From NCBI RefSeq assembly GCF_015674855.1, contig NZ_JADMLG010000002.1, positions 434,001 to 498,000 on the forward strand: a stretch of 64,000 bases of DNA. Direction: 5' to 3'. Positions 19,773-28,619 of this stretch are shown here, piece by piece. A program made the position numbers and the translations under genes. Each line of letters starts with the position of its first letter. Within the stretch, counting starts at the first letter, position 1. Source of the stretch: Nocardia bovistercoris. Its GTDB lineage: Bacteria; Actinomycetota; Actinomycetes; Mycobacteriales; Mycobacteriaceae. The notes beneath the pieces were generated by a model that had not been told where the DNA came from, searched no databases, and saw nothing but the letters and a program-made list of their open reading frames with translations.

Positions 19773-21551
19773 GTGCGGAAGACGGTGCGTTCGCTGACCG
19801 ACGCGGTGGCCGACGTGGTCGCCGAGGCCATGAGCACGGCCCTGCCGCCACAGGTCCGCGACCGCGATCCGCTGATCCGACGTTCCGACCACGCGGATTA
19901 CCAGGCGAATGTCGCGCTGTCGGTGGCCAAGACGATCGGGCGGCCCGCGCGTGAGATCGGCGCGCTCATCGCCGATCGGCTGGCGGCGGCGAACGAGCCG
20001 GTGATCGCGTCGAGTTCGGTGTCGGGTCCCGGTTTCGTGAACATCACGGTGCCCGACGAGGTGATCTGGCGCCATATCGCGGGCAGGCTCGGCGACGATC
20101 GGCTCGGCATCGGGATGCCGCTGGCGAGCGCGCGCATCGTGGTCGACTATTCCTCGCCGAATATCGCCAAGCAGATGCACGTCGGCCACCTGCGCACGAC
20201 GGTCATCGGTGACGCGCTCGCGCGGGTGCTGTCCTTCCTCGGCGCGGACGTGATCCGCCAGAATCACCTCGGCGACTGGGGAACCCAGTTCGGGATGCTC
20301 ATCCAGTACATCGATGAACACCCGCGGCAGCGTTGGCATCACGGCGAATTCGCCGACGATCCCGACGCCACGATCGGCGCGCTGGACGCGGTGTACCGGC
20401 GGGCGCGCGCCGCCTTCGACGCCGACTCCGCGTTCGCCGATCGGGCGCGGGCGCGGGTGGTGGCGCTGCAAGCGGGCGACCCGGACACGCTGCGGGTCTG
20501 GTCGGACCTGGTCGCGGAGTCGCAGCGCGCGTTCCAGAGCCTCTACGACCGGCTCGGCGTACTCCTCGACCCCGCCGACTGCGCGGGCGAGTCCACCTAC
20601 AACGATCAGCTCGAGGCGGTGGTGGCCGAACTCACCGACGCCGGGATCCTGGTGCGCAGCGAGGGCGCGCTGTGCGTATTCGACCCGGATGTCACCGGAC
20701 CCGACGGCGCCCCGACGCCGCTGATAGTGCGCAAAGCCGACGGCGGATACGGTTACGCCGCAACCGATCTCGCGACCATCAGGCACCGGATACGTAACCT
20801 GCGCGCCACCGCGATCCTCTACGTGGTCGACGCGCGCCAGGCCAGGCATTTCGAGATGGTGTTCGCCACCGCGCGCCGGGCGGGCTGGCTGGACGACACG
20901 GTCGAGGCCGTCCACATTCCGTTCGGCACCGTCCTCGGACCCGACGGCACACCGTTCAAGACCCGCTCGGGCGCCACGGTGCCGCTCACGGACCTGCTCG
21001 ACTCCGCTGTCGAGCGGGCGCGCTCGGTGGTCGCCGACAAGGATTCCGAACTCGACGCCGCCACACTCGAAGCGGTGGCCGAGGCGGCGGGCATCGGTGC
21101 CGTGAAATACGCCGACCTGTCCGGCGCGCGGGTCAAGGATTACGTCTTCGACGTCGACCGCATGGTCGCGCTGAAAGGCGACACCGGGGTCTACCTGCAG
21201 TACGCGCACGCCCGCATCCGCTCGATCCTGCGCAATGCCGCACCCGCCGACCTGCGCACCCCGGTCGATCCCACCGTGCCCCTGTACCGCACCGAACGCG
21301 CGCTGGTGCTGCTGCTCGACGATTTCGCGCACGTACTCGGCGAGACCGCCCGCACCTACGAACCGCACCGGCTGGCCGGATACCTGTTCACCCTGGCCCG
21401 CACCTACACCGAGTTCTACGAGAACTGCCCCGTGCTCAAGGCGCCCGATCCGGCGTTGCGCGCCAACCGCCTCGCGCTGTGCAGGTTGACCGGCGACACC
21501 CTCGCGCGCGGACTGAACCTCCTCGGCATCGCCGCGCCCGAACGTCTCTGA
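19773..21551 (+). CDS. argS: Arginyl-tRNA synthetase, E. coli-type, possibly a second copy
   Basis: A 592-residue class I synthetase. The N-terminal Add1-like domain is followed by SSPNIAKQMHVGHLRTTVIG (HIGH motif as HVGH, about residue 134), NHLGDWGTQFGMLI and a KMSK-equivalent FKTRSG (about 396); the anticodon domain is complete. The HIGH-region wording matches E. coli ArgRS rather than the GPIHIGGTR wording I recall for the housekeeping ArgS of mycobacteria. That suggests a second, acquired copy, perhaps for antibiotic resistance or a dedicated pathway; this is inference. GTG start with AGGAGAGGGG upstream. Confidence 0.9.
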   Translation: MRKTVRSLTDAVADVVAEAMSTALPPQVRDRDPLIRRSDHADYQANVALSVAKTIGRPAREIGALIADRLAAANEPVIASSSVSGPGFVNITVPDEVIWRHIAGRLGDDRLGIGMPLASARIVVDYSSPNIAKQMHVGHLRTTVIGDALARVLSFLGADVIRQNHLGDWGTQFGMLIQYIDEHPRQRWHHGEFADDPDATIGALDAVYRRARAAFDADSAFADRARARVVALQAGDPDTLRVWSDLVAESQRAFQSLYDRLGVLLDPADCAGESTYNDQLEAVVAELTDAGILVRSEGALCVFDPDVTGPDGAPTPLIVRKADGGYGYAATDLATIRHRIRNLRATAILYVVDARQARHFEMVFATARRAGWLDDTVEAVHIPFGTVLGPDGTPFKTRSGATVPLTDLLDSAVERARSVVADKDSELDAATLEAVAEAAGIGAVKYADLSGARVKDYVFDVDRMVALKGDTGVYLQYAHARIRSILRNAAPADLRTPVDPTVPLYRTERALVLLLDDFAHVLGETARTYEPHRLAGYLFTLARTYTEFYENCPVLKAPDPALRANRLALCRLTGDTLARGLNLLGIAAPERL

Positions 21552-21614
21552 TCCGGCGGGTGATCGATTCCGTTCGAGCGGGCCGCATCTCGGGACGGTC
21601 GCCTAGTGTGGTCG

Positions 21615-22199
21615 GTGAAGCGCGGCGACTGCGCCGCGCGGGCCCAGTTCGAGGAGATGGTTTCGGTGGCCGAGGATCGCACGGCGGGAAAGGATCCGGC
21701 GCTGGTGGCATTCGGCCTCGGCTGGGATCCGGTGAAACGGAAACTGTTCGGCGACAAACGCGATATCGACCTGAACGCCGCCGCGCTGCTGTTCGACCGG
21801 ACCGCACTCGTCGACGTCGTCTTCCACGAGCAGTTGCTGTCCAAGGACGGTTCGGTGCGGCTGCTCGGCGACAATCTCACCGGCGAGGGCGACGGCGACG
21901 ACGAAATCATCAGCGTCGACCTGACCCGCGTGGCGCCCGGCGTCACCACCATCCTGTTCCTGGTCACCTCCTATTCCGGCCAGTCCTTCGACCGGATCGG
22001 CAATGCGTTCTGCCGCGTGGTCGACAGCACCACCGGCAGCGAACTCTCCCGCAAAACCCTCGCCCACGACGGCAGCACCGGTTTCATCGCCGGGAAACTC
22101 ACCAGGGCGCAACAGAACTGGGCGTACGAGGTGATCGGGACACCCATCGAGGCGCAACACCCGGTCGAGGCGATCGGCGCGCTCGCCCCCTACCTCTGA
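21615..22199 (+). CDS. TerD-family calcium-binding stress protein
   Basis: About 194 residues or fewer. VAFGLGWDPV, IDLNAAALLFD and the acidic loop GDNLTGEGDGDDEIISVDL are the core and calcium-coordinating segments of TerD/TerE proteins, linked to tellurite, phage and chemical stress and, in actinomycetes, to development. Start choices: GTG 21615 lies 5 nt after a TAGTGT box (leaderless); GTG 21666 lies 9 nt after GAGGAG and gives a protein closer to the usual N-terminus. No other ter genes are present in the window, so it is an isolated copy, next to the atypical argS. Confidence 0.8.
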   Translation: MKRGDCAARAQFEEMVSVAEDRTAGKDPALVAFGLGWDPVKRKLFGDKRDIDLNAAALLFDRTALVDVVFHEQLLSKDGSVRLLGDNLTGEGDGDDEIISVDLTRVAPGVTTILFLVTSYSGQSFDRIGNAFCRVVDSTTGSELSRKTLAHDGSTGFIAGKLTRAQQNWAYEVIGTPIEAQHPVEAIGALAPYL

Positions 22200-22365
22200 A
22201 CCGGGCGGCAACACCACGGCATACCGCATCGGACAACCTGCGCCGAAGCGGGCCGTCGCCGCGCGCGGAGGTGCGATCATCGGCGCTCGGGTGTCATCGG
22301 TCACGGCGTACCGGCGGCGATCACCGTGTCTTTCCGAGGATCGGATTCGGCAGAAGGGATTTCGC

Positions 22366-23295
22366 GTGCGGGTACTGGTCACCGGAGCGAACGGATATCT
22401 CGGCAGCGCGGTCTGTTCGGCTCTGCTCGCGGCCGATCACGACGTGATCGGCCTGGTCCGCCGCGGCCGGAACAACATTCCCGCGCACCTCCCGCTGCGC
22501 GTCGCCGACATCCTCGACCGCGTCGCCCTCACCGAAGCCCTCACCGACATCGACGCCGTCTGCCACCTGGCGGGCCTGACCCGCGCCCGCGATTCCCACG
22601 CCGAGCCACTGCGCTACTTCGAAGCGAACACCGTTGGCACCTTGAACCTGTTGCGTGCGATGGCCTCGGCCGAGGTCCGCCGTCTCGTCTTCGCCTCAAC
22701 CGGCTCCATCTACGGCACCCCCGATCACGGCCCCGTCACCGAGGAAACCCCCGACGCGCCGCCGCACCCCTACGCCGCGAGTAAACACGCGGCCGAAGCC
22801 GCCATCACCGCCCAAGCCGCGACCGGCGAACTGTCCGCCACGATCCTCCGCCTGTTCAACATCGTCGGCGGCGCCCCGACCGACGACACCGGAATCCTCC
22901 CCCGTCTGCTCGCCGTGGCCGCGGGCGAGCTTCCCCGGCTCCCCATCAACGGCGACGGCTCCACCGTCCGCGACTACCTCCACATCCGCGACGCCGCCGA
23001 CGCATTCCCCGCAGCCCTCCGGGTCGACCCCGGAATCTATCTCCGCTACAACATCTCTCGCGGAATCGGCGTGAGCATCAACGACCTCGTCGCGGCCACC
23101 TCCCGAGTCACCGGCCTGCCGATCCCGGTCGAACACCGCGACGCCGCCGCGGAATCCCAGCGCCTCATCGGAGACAGCGCCCGCGCCGCCCGCGAACTCG
23201 GTTGGACCGCAAGCAGCTCCTCCGGCATCGATGCGATTCTGCGCGAAGCGTGGACCGCGCGATTTCCAGAACGGCGCATGGATTCCACCGATTGA
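22366..23295 (+). CDS. NAD-dependent epimerase/dehydratase (GalE-like, extended SDR)
   Basis: About 309 residues. Rossmann motif VLVTGANGYLGSAV at the N-terminus, FASTGSIYG with the catalytic serine, and YAASK (YxxxK, about residue 140) define an extended short-chain dehydrogenase acting on nucleotide sugars or similar substrates. SINDLVAATSRVTGLPIPVE and the SARAARELGW tail are typical of UDP-glucose epimerase relatives. GTG 22366 is chosen because AGAAGGG is well spaced from it and it begins directly at the Rossmann strand. The precise substrate cannot be read; no glycan cluster surrounds it. Confidence 0.85.
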   Translation: MRVLVTGANGYLGSAVCSALLAADHDVIGLVRRGRNNIPAHLPLRVADILDRVALTEALTDIDAVCHLAGLTRARDSHAEPLRYFEANTVGTLNLLRAMASAEVRRLVFASTGSIYGTPDHGPVTEETPDAPPHPYAASKHAAEAAITAQAATGELSATILRLFNIVGGAPTDDTGILPRLLAVAAGELPRLPINGDGSTVRDYLHIRDAADAFPAALRVDPGIYLRYNISRGIGVSINDLVAATSRVTGLPIPVEHRDAAAESQRLIGDSARAARELGWTASSSSGIDAILREAWTARFPERRMDSTD

Positions 23296-23495
23296 CATCA
23301 CCTGAACCACTTGGAGTGGTTAAGGTTTCAGTACTTCTATGTCATGGACCGGGGCGCGTTACGTCGAGCACCGGGATTCAGCGGCGGGGAATGGGTTCGA
23401 ACGCGGAATCGGCGGCGCCACGGCCGGAATCCGAGGAACCCCGCCATCGCGGTTCCTGTTTGCCGACCCACAGTTCGCTCCCGAAAGGACTCGAC

Positions 23496-24374
23496 GTGTC
23501 CCCGACCGGTTCATCCCTCCCCCGCCGCATGCTCGGCCGCCAACTCCGCGCGCTCCGCGAGAACTGCGGCATCACCATGGATTTCGCGCGCGAAACCATC
23601 GGAGTCGGGAAACAGACCCTGTGGCGGATGGAAACCGGCCAACCGATCCGCATGAATCCGGCATTCGTCGAGAAACTGTGCACGATATACGGGGCCTCCG
23701 AACAGACGACATCCCACATGCTCGGGCTGGCCGCCGAAACCGGCAACACCGGGTGGTGGCACGCTCTCGACGCCCGCACCGCGGACCAGTGCACCCTCTA
23801 CCTCGGGCTCGAATCGACCGCGACACGAGTCGTCTCCTTCCAAACGACGCTACTACCAGGTCTTTTCCAGACCGACGAATACCGGCGCGCACTCATCTGG
23901 GCCGATCAGCCCCGCATGCCCGGCGCCGAAGTCGAACGACACATCGAACTCTTCGATCAGCAACGAGCACTACTGGACGCGCGCCGCACCCTCACCGTCG
24001 ACGCCACAATCGACGAGTCCGCACTACGCCGCCCCGTCGGCGGCCCCGCCGTCATGGCACGCCAACTCACCCACCTCGCGAAATGCGCCGAACGAGAGAA
24101 CATCTCGATACGCATAATCCCCCTGACGGCCGCAGCCCACACCGGACTCCGAGTAGGCGCCTTCATCCTCCTCGAGTTCCCACCCCGACCGACCCCCCAC
24201 CTGACCGATCCTCCCGTGGTCTTCGTCCGCGGTTTCACCGGCAACCTCTACCTCGAGAAGGCCGACGAGGTACACCGATACCGGCGTGCGTACACCGACA
24301 TCGAACGGTCCGCCCTCGACAAGGCCCGCAGCCGAACACTCATCCGGCGCATCGCCGCGGAATACGCACCGTAA
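23496..24374 (+). CDS. XRE-type regulator with DUF5753 domain
   Basis: About 292 residues. An N-terminal helix-turn-helix (LGRQLRALRENCGITMDFA ... GVGKQTLWRMETGQ, about residues 12-50) is followed by the DUF5753 domain (TLLPGLFQTDEYRRALI, REQ-like ERENISIRIIPL, VFVRGFTGNLYLEKADEV). Such proteins are abundant in Nocardia and Streptomyces, usually beside a small DUF397 gene; no DUF397 partner is visible next to it. It probably controls development or secondary metabolism; the target is unknown. GTG 23496 has GAAAGGA about 8 nt upstream. Confidence 0.88.
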   Translation: MSPTGSSLPRRMLGRQLRALRENCGITMDFARETIGVGKQTLWRMETGQPIRMNPAFVEKLCTIYGASEQTTSHMLGLAAETGNTGWWHALDARTADQCTLYLGLESTATRVVSFQTTLLPGLFQTDEYRRALIWADQPRMPGAEVERHIELFDQQRALLDARRTLTVDATIDESALRRPVGGPAVMARQLTHLAKCAERENISIRIIPLTAAAHTGLRVGAFILLEFPPRPTPHLTDPPVVFVRGFTGNLYLEKADEVHRYRRAYTDIERSALDKARSRTLIRRIAAEYAP

Positions 24375-24687
24375 CCGCGGCTTCGGCCGGTGACCGACGG
24401 TCTGCGACCATCCGAAGCGGACCAGCGATCGCGTCTCCCGCCGGCAGGATGACCGACGTGCGCAATCCTGCCCGTGAGCATCGGCTCCGGGCGGGAGGCC
24501 ACCATCCTCCACCACCGACCGCGTCCGATGTCTGGATGAACGGAACAGCCGACCAGCTGATCGTCTCCGCACATCCGGATTTCGTGGCGGCCGTCGAGCG
24601 GAATCGTACGGGGGAATCGCTGAACACCGAGTGCAGTGGGCACATTCGATCGAATCACCGGATCGGACCCGTATAGCCTCTCCGAGT
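24375..24687. other. Intergenic stretch without a convincing gene
   Basis: About 313 bp. One short plus-strand frame from ATG 24449 to a stop at 24676 (75 codons) exists but has no spaced ribosome binding site and no family resemblance. A TAGCCT box at 24674-24679 probably serves the next gene. The DUF397 partner expected beside a DUF5753 regulator was looked for here and not found. Confidence 0.4.
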
Positions 24688-25146
24688 GTGATCGACACCG
24701 ACGAATTCGGCGAACTCGTGCTCACGATCCGCTCGGACACCGATTCCCCACAACCAACGGATGTTCGGATCGAACTGCGCGCACCGAGGATGTTCGACAC
24801 ATACGCCATCGACTTCGAGGTTCGGGCGGTCCATCCGTTCGCCCACGTCGAACTCGGGGTGCGCACCCTGGGAGGTGATGGACTCGCCGATTTCCTTGAC
24901 GCTCTCGCCGAAGACTTCCACGGCTGGCACGGAGCGCGCACCTGGCACTCCATCGACCGCGAATTCATGCTCTCGGCCGAACATCACGGCTATGTCCACC
25001 TCCGATGGGGCCTGGCGCGACGGTACCTGCACGGCTCTCTGCTAGCTCGGGAATGGCTGTTCGAGACAACGACTCTGCACGCCGCGGGCGAGTCGATCCG
25101 AACCCTCGCCACCGACATGCGCACCTTTCTATCCGCTGCCTCCTGA
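24688..25146 (+). CDS. DUF6228-like hypothetical protein
   Basis: About 152 residues, cytosolic by composition. It has an N-terminal beta-rich half (LVLTIRSD, TYAIDFEVRAVHPFAHVELG) and a central GLADFLDALAEDFHGWHGAR followed by W-rich strands. The FFxxLAxxWxGWxGxxxWxS pattern is reminiscent of the DUF6228 family, which is common in Nocardia and Streptomyces and has no known function. A TAGCCT box ends 8 nt before the GTG, so the message may be leaderless or nearly so. No operon partners are evident. Confidence 0.6.
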   Translation: MIDTDEFGELVLTIRSDTDSPQPTDVRIELRAPRMFDTYAIDFEVRAVHPFAHVELGVRTLGGDGLADFLDALAEDFHGWHGARTWHSIDREFMLSAEHHGYVHLRWGLARRYLHGSLLAREWLFETTTLHAAGESIRTLATDMRTFLSAAS

Positions 25147-25352
25147 GCTACGCCTGACCGCCTCGCGCAACGCACAGGTCCAGCCGGACGGGAAGTGCGC
25201 CCGGTCAGTCGTTCACGCTGTACGACACCGGCACCGGCGGCAGGAACGGGTTGCACCCGCGTACTGCCCACCGGTAGCGTTCGTAGGATCGACCAGGGGG
25301 TGGAGATGCCGGTCCGCTCCGCGTAGCCGACACCGGTGTTCGAGAGGAAGCG

Positions 25353-25907
25353 ATGACATCGTCTTCGTGGCGTCCGGTTCTGCTCGTGATCGGCGCGGTG
25401 CTCGTGCTCGCCGGATGCGATACGTCGTCCGACACCGTCGCAACCTCGACGCCCGCCAAACCCAGCGTGGCCCCCGATGTGCCCAGCGGATTCGACCCCT
25501 GTACTGACATCCCACAAAGTGTGCTGGCCTCGGAGAAGTTGCTCGACAAGACGAAAGACGACTCCAATGCGTCGGGTGGAATCAAGTGGCGTGGATGCCT
25601 GTGGGCAAAGACCGACGGCTACGCGGTCAGCATCAGAACGACGAACATCACGATCGAAATGGTGAAGGCCAAACACTTCCCCGAAACCAACGAGTACATC
25701 ATCGGGGGGCGTCAAGCCGTCACGTCACGCCAATCCGAACGCCAATCTGAGCTGGCGTGCAACTTGGATGTGAAAATGCAGGGCGGTAGCCTCGAATTCC
25801 TATTGACCAACTCGCCGAGCAATCGGCTGACCGGCAGCCGAGACTCATGTGATCTCGTCCGTGAACTCGCCGAGAAGGTTGTGCCGTCGATACCGGCAAA
25901 CGCTTGA
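25353..25907 (+). CDS. DUF3558 lipoprotein
   Basis: A 184-residue lipoprotein. The signal peptide VLLVIGAVLVLAGC carries a lipobox (LAGC, Cys about residue 26), followed by a Thr/Ser/Pro linker and a domain with FDPCTDIPQSVLASEKLL, GCLWAKTDGYAVSIRTTN and paired cysteines, the pattern of DUF3558. These are surface-anchored actinobacterial proteins of unknown role. AGAGGAAG precedes the ATG. It is the first gene of a four-gene cassette ending with EspG, so it may assist secretion or display of the ESX-type substrate encoded two genes downstream. Confidence 0.85.
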   Translation: MTSSSWRPVLLVIGAVLVLAGCDTSSDTVATSTPAKPSVAPDVPSGFDPCTDIPQSVLASEKLLDKTKDDSNASGGIKWRGCLWAKTDGYAVSIRTTNITIEMVKAKHFPETNEYIIGGRQAVTSRQSERQSELACNLDVKMQGGSLEFLLTNSPSNRLTGSRDSCDLVRELAEKVVPSIPANA

Positions 25908-25943
25908 CATCCGAGGGGCGGCTACCAGGGAGGGAGACCAGAA

Positions 25944-26426
25944 GTGGGCGATGATCAATCAGCACCGCGACGTCCTATGGCGAATATGCTCGATGCCGCG
26001 AACAACGGCCAACTCTCGATCAAGCTTACGCCCGAGGATTTCGTCTACCTCGACCGCGACTGCGAGTTCTTCAAACGCGCTATCAGAAGGATCCAGCAGA
26101 TCGCGACAGAGGTCTCGCAGCAAGACCACTGGGGGCTCGGAGAAGCGAACGACGACATGGTCTCCGGACGCGCGCTGGTCGGCCGCTTCAAGGTCAAGGC
26201 CAGAGACGCACCAGACGGTAACGACGTCTTCGCGATCATGGAGCAGCACTACAGCATCATCGAAGACATCCAGGCAGTCCATCGCATGGTCCGCGACCGA
26301 ATGATGCAAGCCGACAGCGCGTTCGCCGCGGAGTTCACGCGATTGAACACTGATCTTCCCGAACGCCCGCCGGTCGATATTCAGCGGTGCGGCCCCATCT
26401 TTCCTTCACAAGGGACGACGCGATGA
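25944..26426 (+). CDS. Small helical protein of ESX satellite cassette
   Basis: 160 residues, mostly predicted helix. It carries HWGLGE at the likely turn (about residue 56) and YSIIE (YxxxE) about 50 residues later, so it loosely resembles PE/WXG100-type hairpin proteins without matching either. The start is GTG with GGGAGGGAGA upstream. It begins 36 bp after the DUF3558 stop and overlaps the start of the next gene by 4 bp (ATGA at 26423-26426), so it is translationally coupled to the WxG/PPE-like protein. A chaperone or heterodimer partner of that protein is the best guess. Confidence 0.65.
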   Translation: MGDDQSAPRRPMANMLDAANNGQLSIKLTPEDFVYLDRDCEFFKRAIRRIQQIATEVSQQDHWGLGEANDDMVSGRALVGRFKVKARDAPDGNDVFAIMEQHYSIIEDIQAVHRMVRDRMMQADSAFAAEFTRLNTDLPERPPVDIQRCGPIFPSQGTTR

Positions 26427-27631
26427 CAGGGTACGAGAAGCCGACGATTCAGGGGAACGGTGAGCATCCGCAGAGCTGGGAGCACCCGAAGATCAATGAC
26501 GCGTTCTTGCCGCTCGATACCGCTGATGCTGTGAACCAGTCGGAGAAGTACTTCGACATGTCCACCATCTGGGAACAAGGTGTGGAGACGTTCGTTCGGT
26601 CGATACAGAATTCGATAGCGCAGGCTTGGTCGGGTTCGGCGGCGGAAGCTTCGAAGGCCGCTATTCAGAAGTATGTCGACAACGATGCGCGGCCGCTGAC
26701 GTCGGGGCTCGAGGAATTGTCCTTTCGTGTTCGTGATGCCGCGCTGGCCATTGTGAATACCAAGAGCGCGCTGCCGGACCCGGTCGTCGTGACGTGGACT
26801 TCTTGGGCGTGGCCACCGCACCGGTGGGATATGCAGCGGGATCAGTCGGCGAAGACCGAGGAGGCTCGGACGGCGATGACACAGCATTATGTGAAGCCGT
26901 TCGGGGATCTGGATTCCAAGATTCCGGTGCTGCATGTGCCGGTGGGACCGACACAGTCGGTGGATATCCCGGTTCCGAAGGTCGAGAATCCCGGCGCGTC
27001 GGCCGGTGGCGGCGGGGCGGCGGGCGGTTCTTCCGGATCGTCCGGGTCGAATGCGCCGAGCGGGAGTGCAGCCCAGGGGGCGCAGAGTCCGGAGCAGGCG
27101 GAAACGGCGCCGAGCGCATCGGGCGAGTCGAATACGCAGGCGGCGGCGTCGAATTCGAACACCTCGAGCACGTCCACTCCTTCGTCCGCTTCGGATCCGA
27201 CGAAAACCGTCCCGAGTTCCGCGGGCACATCCACCTCACCCAGCGGGGCAGGTGTTCCGGGCTCGGGCGGTTCCGGCGGGTCGGGTTCGCGTACGCCCGG
27301 TTCGGGCAGATCGGGATCGGGATCGGGTGGTTCGGGCGCGGGCGGTTCGGGTTCCGGAGGCGCACCGGGTGCTGGGCGAAGTGTGCAGGGATTGATCGGC
27401 ACGGGCGGCGGCACCGGGGCATCGACCTCTACAGCGGCGGGCACGAGTTCGGGTGCACGCGGCACGGGCATGGCGGGAGCGCCGGGAGCTGCGGGGCGCG
27501 GCGGCGGGAAGGACGAGGATTCGACGCACGGCGTGCCGGATTATCTGATCACGCAAGAGAACACCGACGAGCTGCTGGGCGAGATCCCGCCGACGATCGC
27601 GGGCGGGGTCATCGGGGGCGAGCCGGACTAG
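26423..27631 (+). CDS. WxG/PPE-like ESX substrate with Ser/Gly/Ala-rich tail
   Basis: About 402 residues. The N-terminal ~180 are helical and contain AQAWSGSAAEA (WxG turn, about residue 73) followed 14 residues on by YVDND, a YxxxD general type VII secretion signal. Residues ~190-370 are low-complexity Gly/Ser/Ala/Thr, and a short acidic tail follows (TQENTDELLGEIPPTI). This is the layout of PPE-like proteins exported by ESX systems. ATG 26423 overlaps the upstream stop; its own TAG overlaps the EspG GTG (TAGTG). Surface or secreted location is inferred. Confidence 0.75.
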   Translation: MTGYEKPTIQGNGEHPQSWEHPKINDAFLPLDTADAVNQSEKYFDMSTIWEQGVETFVRSIQNSIAQAWSGSAAEASKAAIQKYVDNDARPLTSGLEELSFRVRDAALAIVNTKSALPDPVVVTWTSWAWPPHRWDMQRDQSAKTEEARTAMTQHYVKPFGDLDSKIPVLHVPVGPTQSVDIPVPKVENPGASAGGGGAAGGSSGSSGSNAPSGSAAQGAQSPEQAETAPSASGESNTQAAASNSNTSSTSTPSSASDPTKTVPSSAGTSTSPSGAGVPGSGGSGGSGSRTPGSGRSGSGSGGSGAGGSGSGGAPGAGRSVQGLIGTGGGTGASTSTAAGTSSGARGTGMAGAPGAAGRGGGKDEDSTHGVPDYLITQENTDELLGEIPPTIAGGVIGGEPD

Positions 27632-28401
27632 TGGCCGAATGGTTGTGGGAGCCCGATGATTTCGCGGCGCTGTGGTACGGCCATGCGCACGACCGGTTCC
27701 CGAGTCCGTTGCGCTACACCAGCCGTTTCACCACTCGCGACGAGGCGCGCGCACATCGTACGGCGGTGCGGGCGCGGTATTCGGCCGCGGAGTTGGACGA
27801 GATCCGGCTCGCTACGCACACTTTGGGCACCTCGCGGGTCCGCGTCGAGATTCTCGGCGGCACGTGCAGGCACAAGCGCAGTACAGGGCGAGACGACTTG
27901 CGCGAGTACCGGATCATCGGCGCGCGCACCGATTATCACGCGGTGACGCTCATGCAGTCCGGCACCGAGCACGAGCACGGCCCGATCCGGCTCCGCCTCC
28001 TGCGCCCCGAGCAGCTGCCGACCAGGGTGGCGGCGGAGATCCCGTCGTGCGCACCGGGGAAGGCGGCCCCCGAGACCTTCCATCCCGACGATCTGGATCC
28101 GCCCCGCGACCGCTACCTGCGGGACAACGCCCGCAACACCCCGCGCGAGCGGTACCGCCGTCTGGTGGCACGTCCCGCCGACGGCGGCGGCACCGCGGTC
28201 CTGCTCACCGGCCTCCCGCACGCGCAGTCCGCCCCGAGCGAGGTGATGCAGTGGCACGACATCACCGACGACGGCCGCTACACCGAACTGCGCGGCACCC
28301 ACATCACCGTGCGCCCCACGACCTTCGCCGACCTCGGCGCACACTTCACGAACTGGTTCGACAAGGCATGGCAACGCCTGCACCCGGGCGACGAATGGTG
28401 A
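27631..28401 (+). CDS. ESX secretion-associated protein EspG
   Basis: About 256 residues matching the EspG/PF14011 layout: N-terminal FAALWYGHAHDRFPSPLRYT, a central ARTDYHAVTLMQSG strand region and a C-terminal YTELRGTHITVRPTTF. In mycobacteria EspG binds the tip of PPE proteins in the cytosol and keeps PE-PPE pairs soluble for their cognate ESX machine. Here it directly follows, and overlaps by one base, the WxG/PPE-like gene, so that protein is its likely client. No ESX core (EccB/C/D/E, MycP) is in the window, so export must use a core encoded elsewhere. Confidence 0.85.
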   Translation: MAEWLWEPDDFAALWYGHAHDRFPSPLRYTSRFTTRDEARAHRTAVRARYSAAELDEIRLATHTLGTSRVRVEILGGTCRHKRSTGRDDLREYRIIGARTDYHAVTLMQSGTEHEHGPIRLRLLRPEQLPTRVAAEIPSCAPGKAAPETFHPDDLDPPRDRYLRDNARNTPRERYRRLVARPADGGGTAVLLTGLPHAQSAPSEVMQWHDITDDGRYTELRGTHITVRPTTFADLGAHFTNWFDKAWQRLHPGDEW

Positions 28402-28619
28402 ATGCGGGCCAAAGCTGACCACCGCGTCACCCACCGCCACGGGCGAACACCCGTCCACGGCCGACCAGGACTTTCCGGCCACCCCGACCCTTCGGCGGCT
28501 CTCCGAACGACCACCGGCCAACGGTGACCATCGCCCACAGCTGCCACCGCCCTCCCCTCGAGGCCCAACGGCCACGGGCGACCGCCCGCGGCCGGCACCA
28601 CCTCGGCGGGTATCGCCTC

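Noticed and set aside
24449..24676. A 75-codon frame as the DUF397 partner of the DUF5753 regulator
   Set aside because: It lacks the DUF397 pattern (W-SSxS...C-VE), and its only purine tract abuts the ATG.
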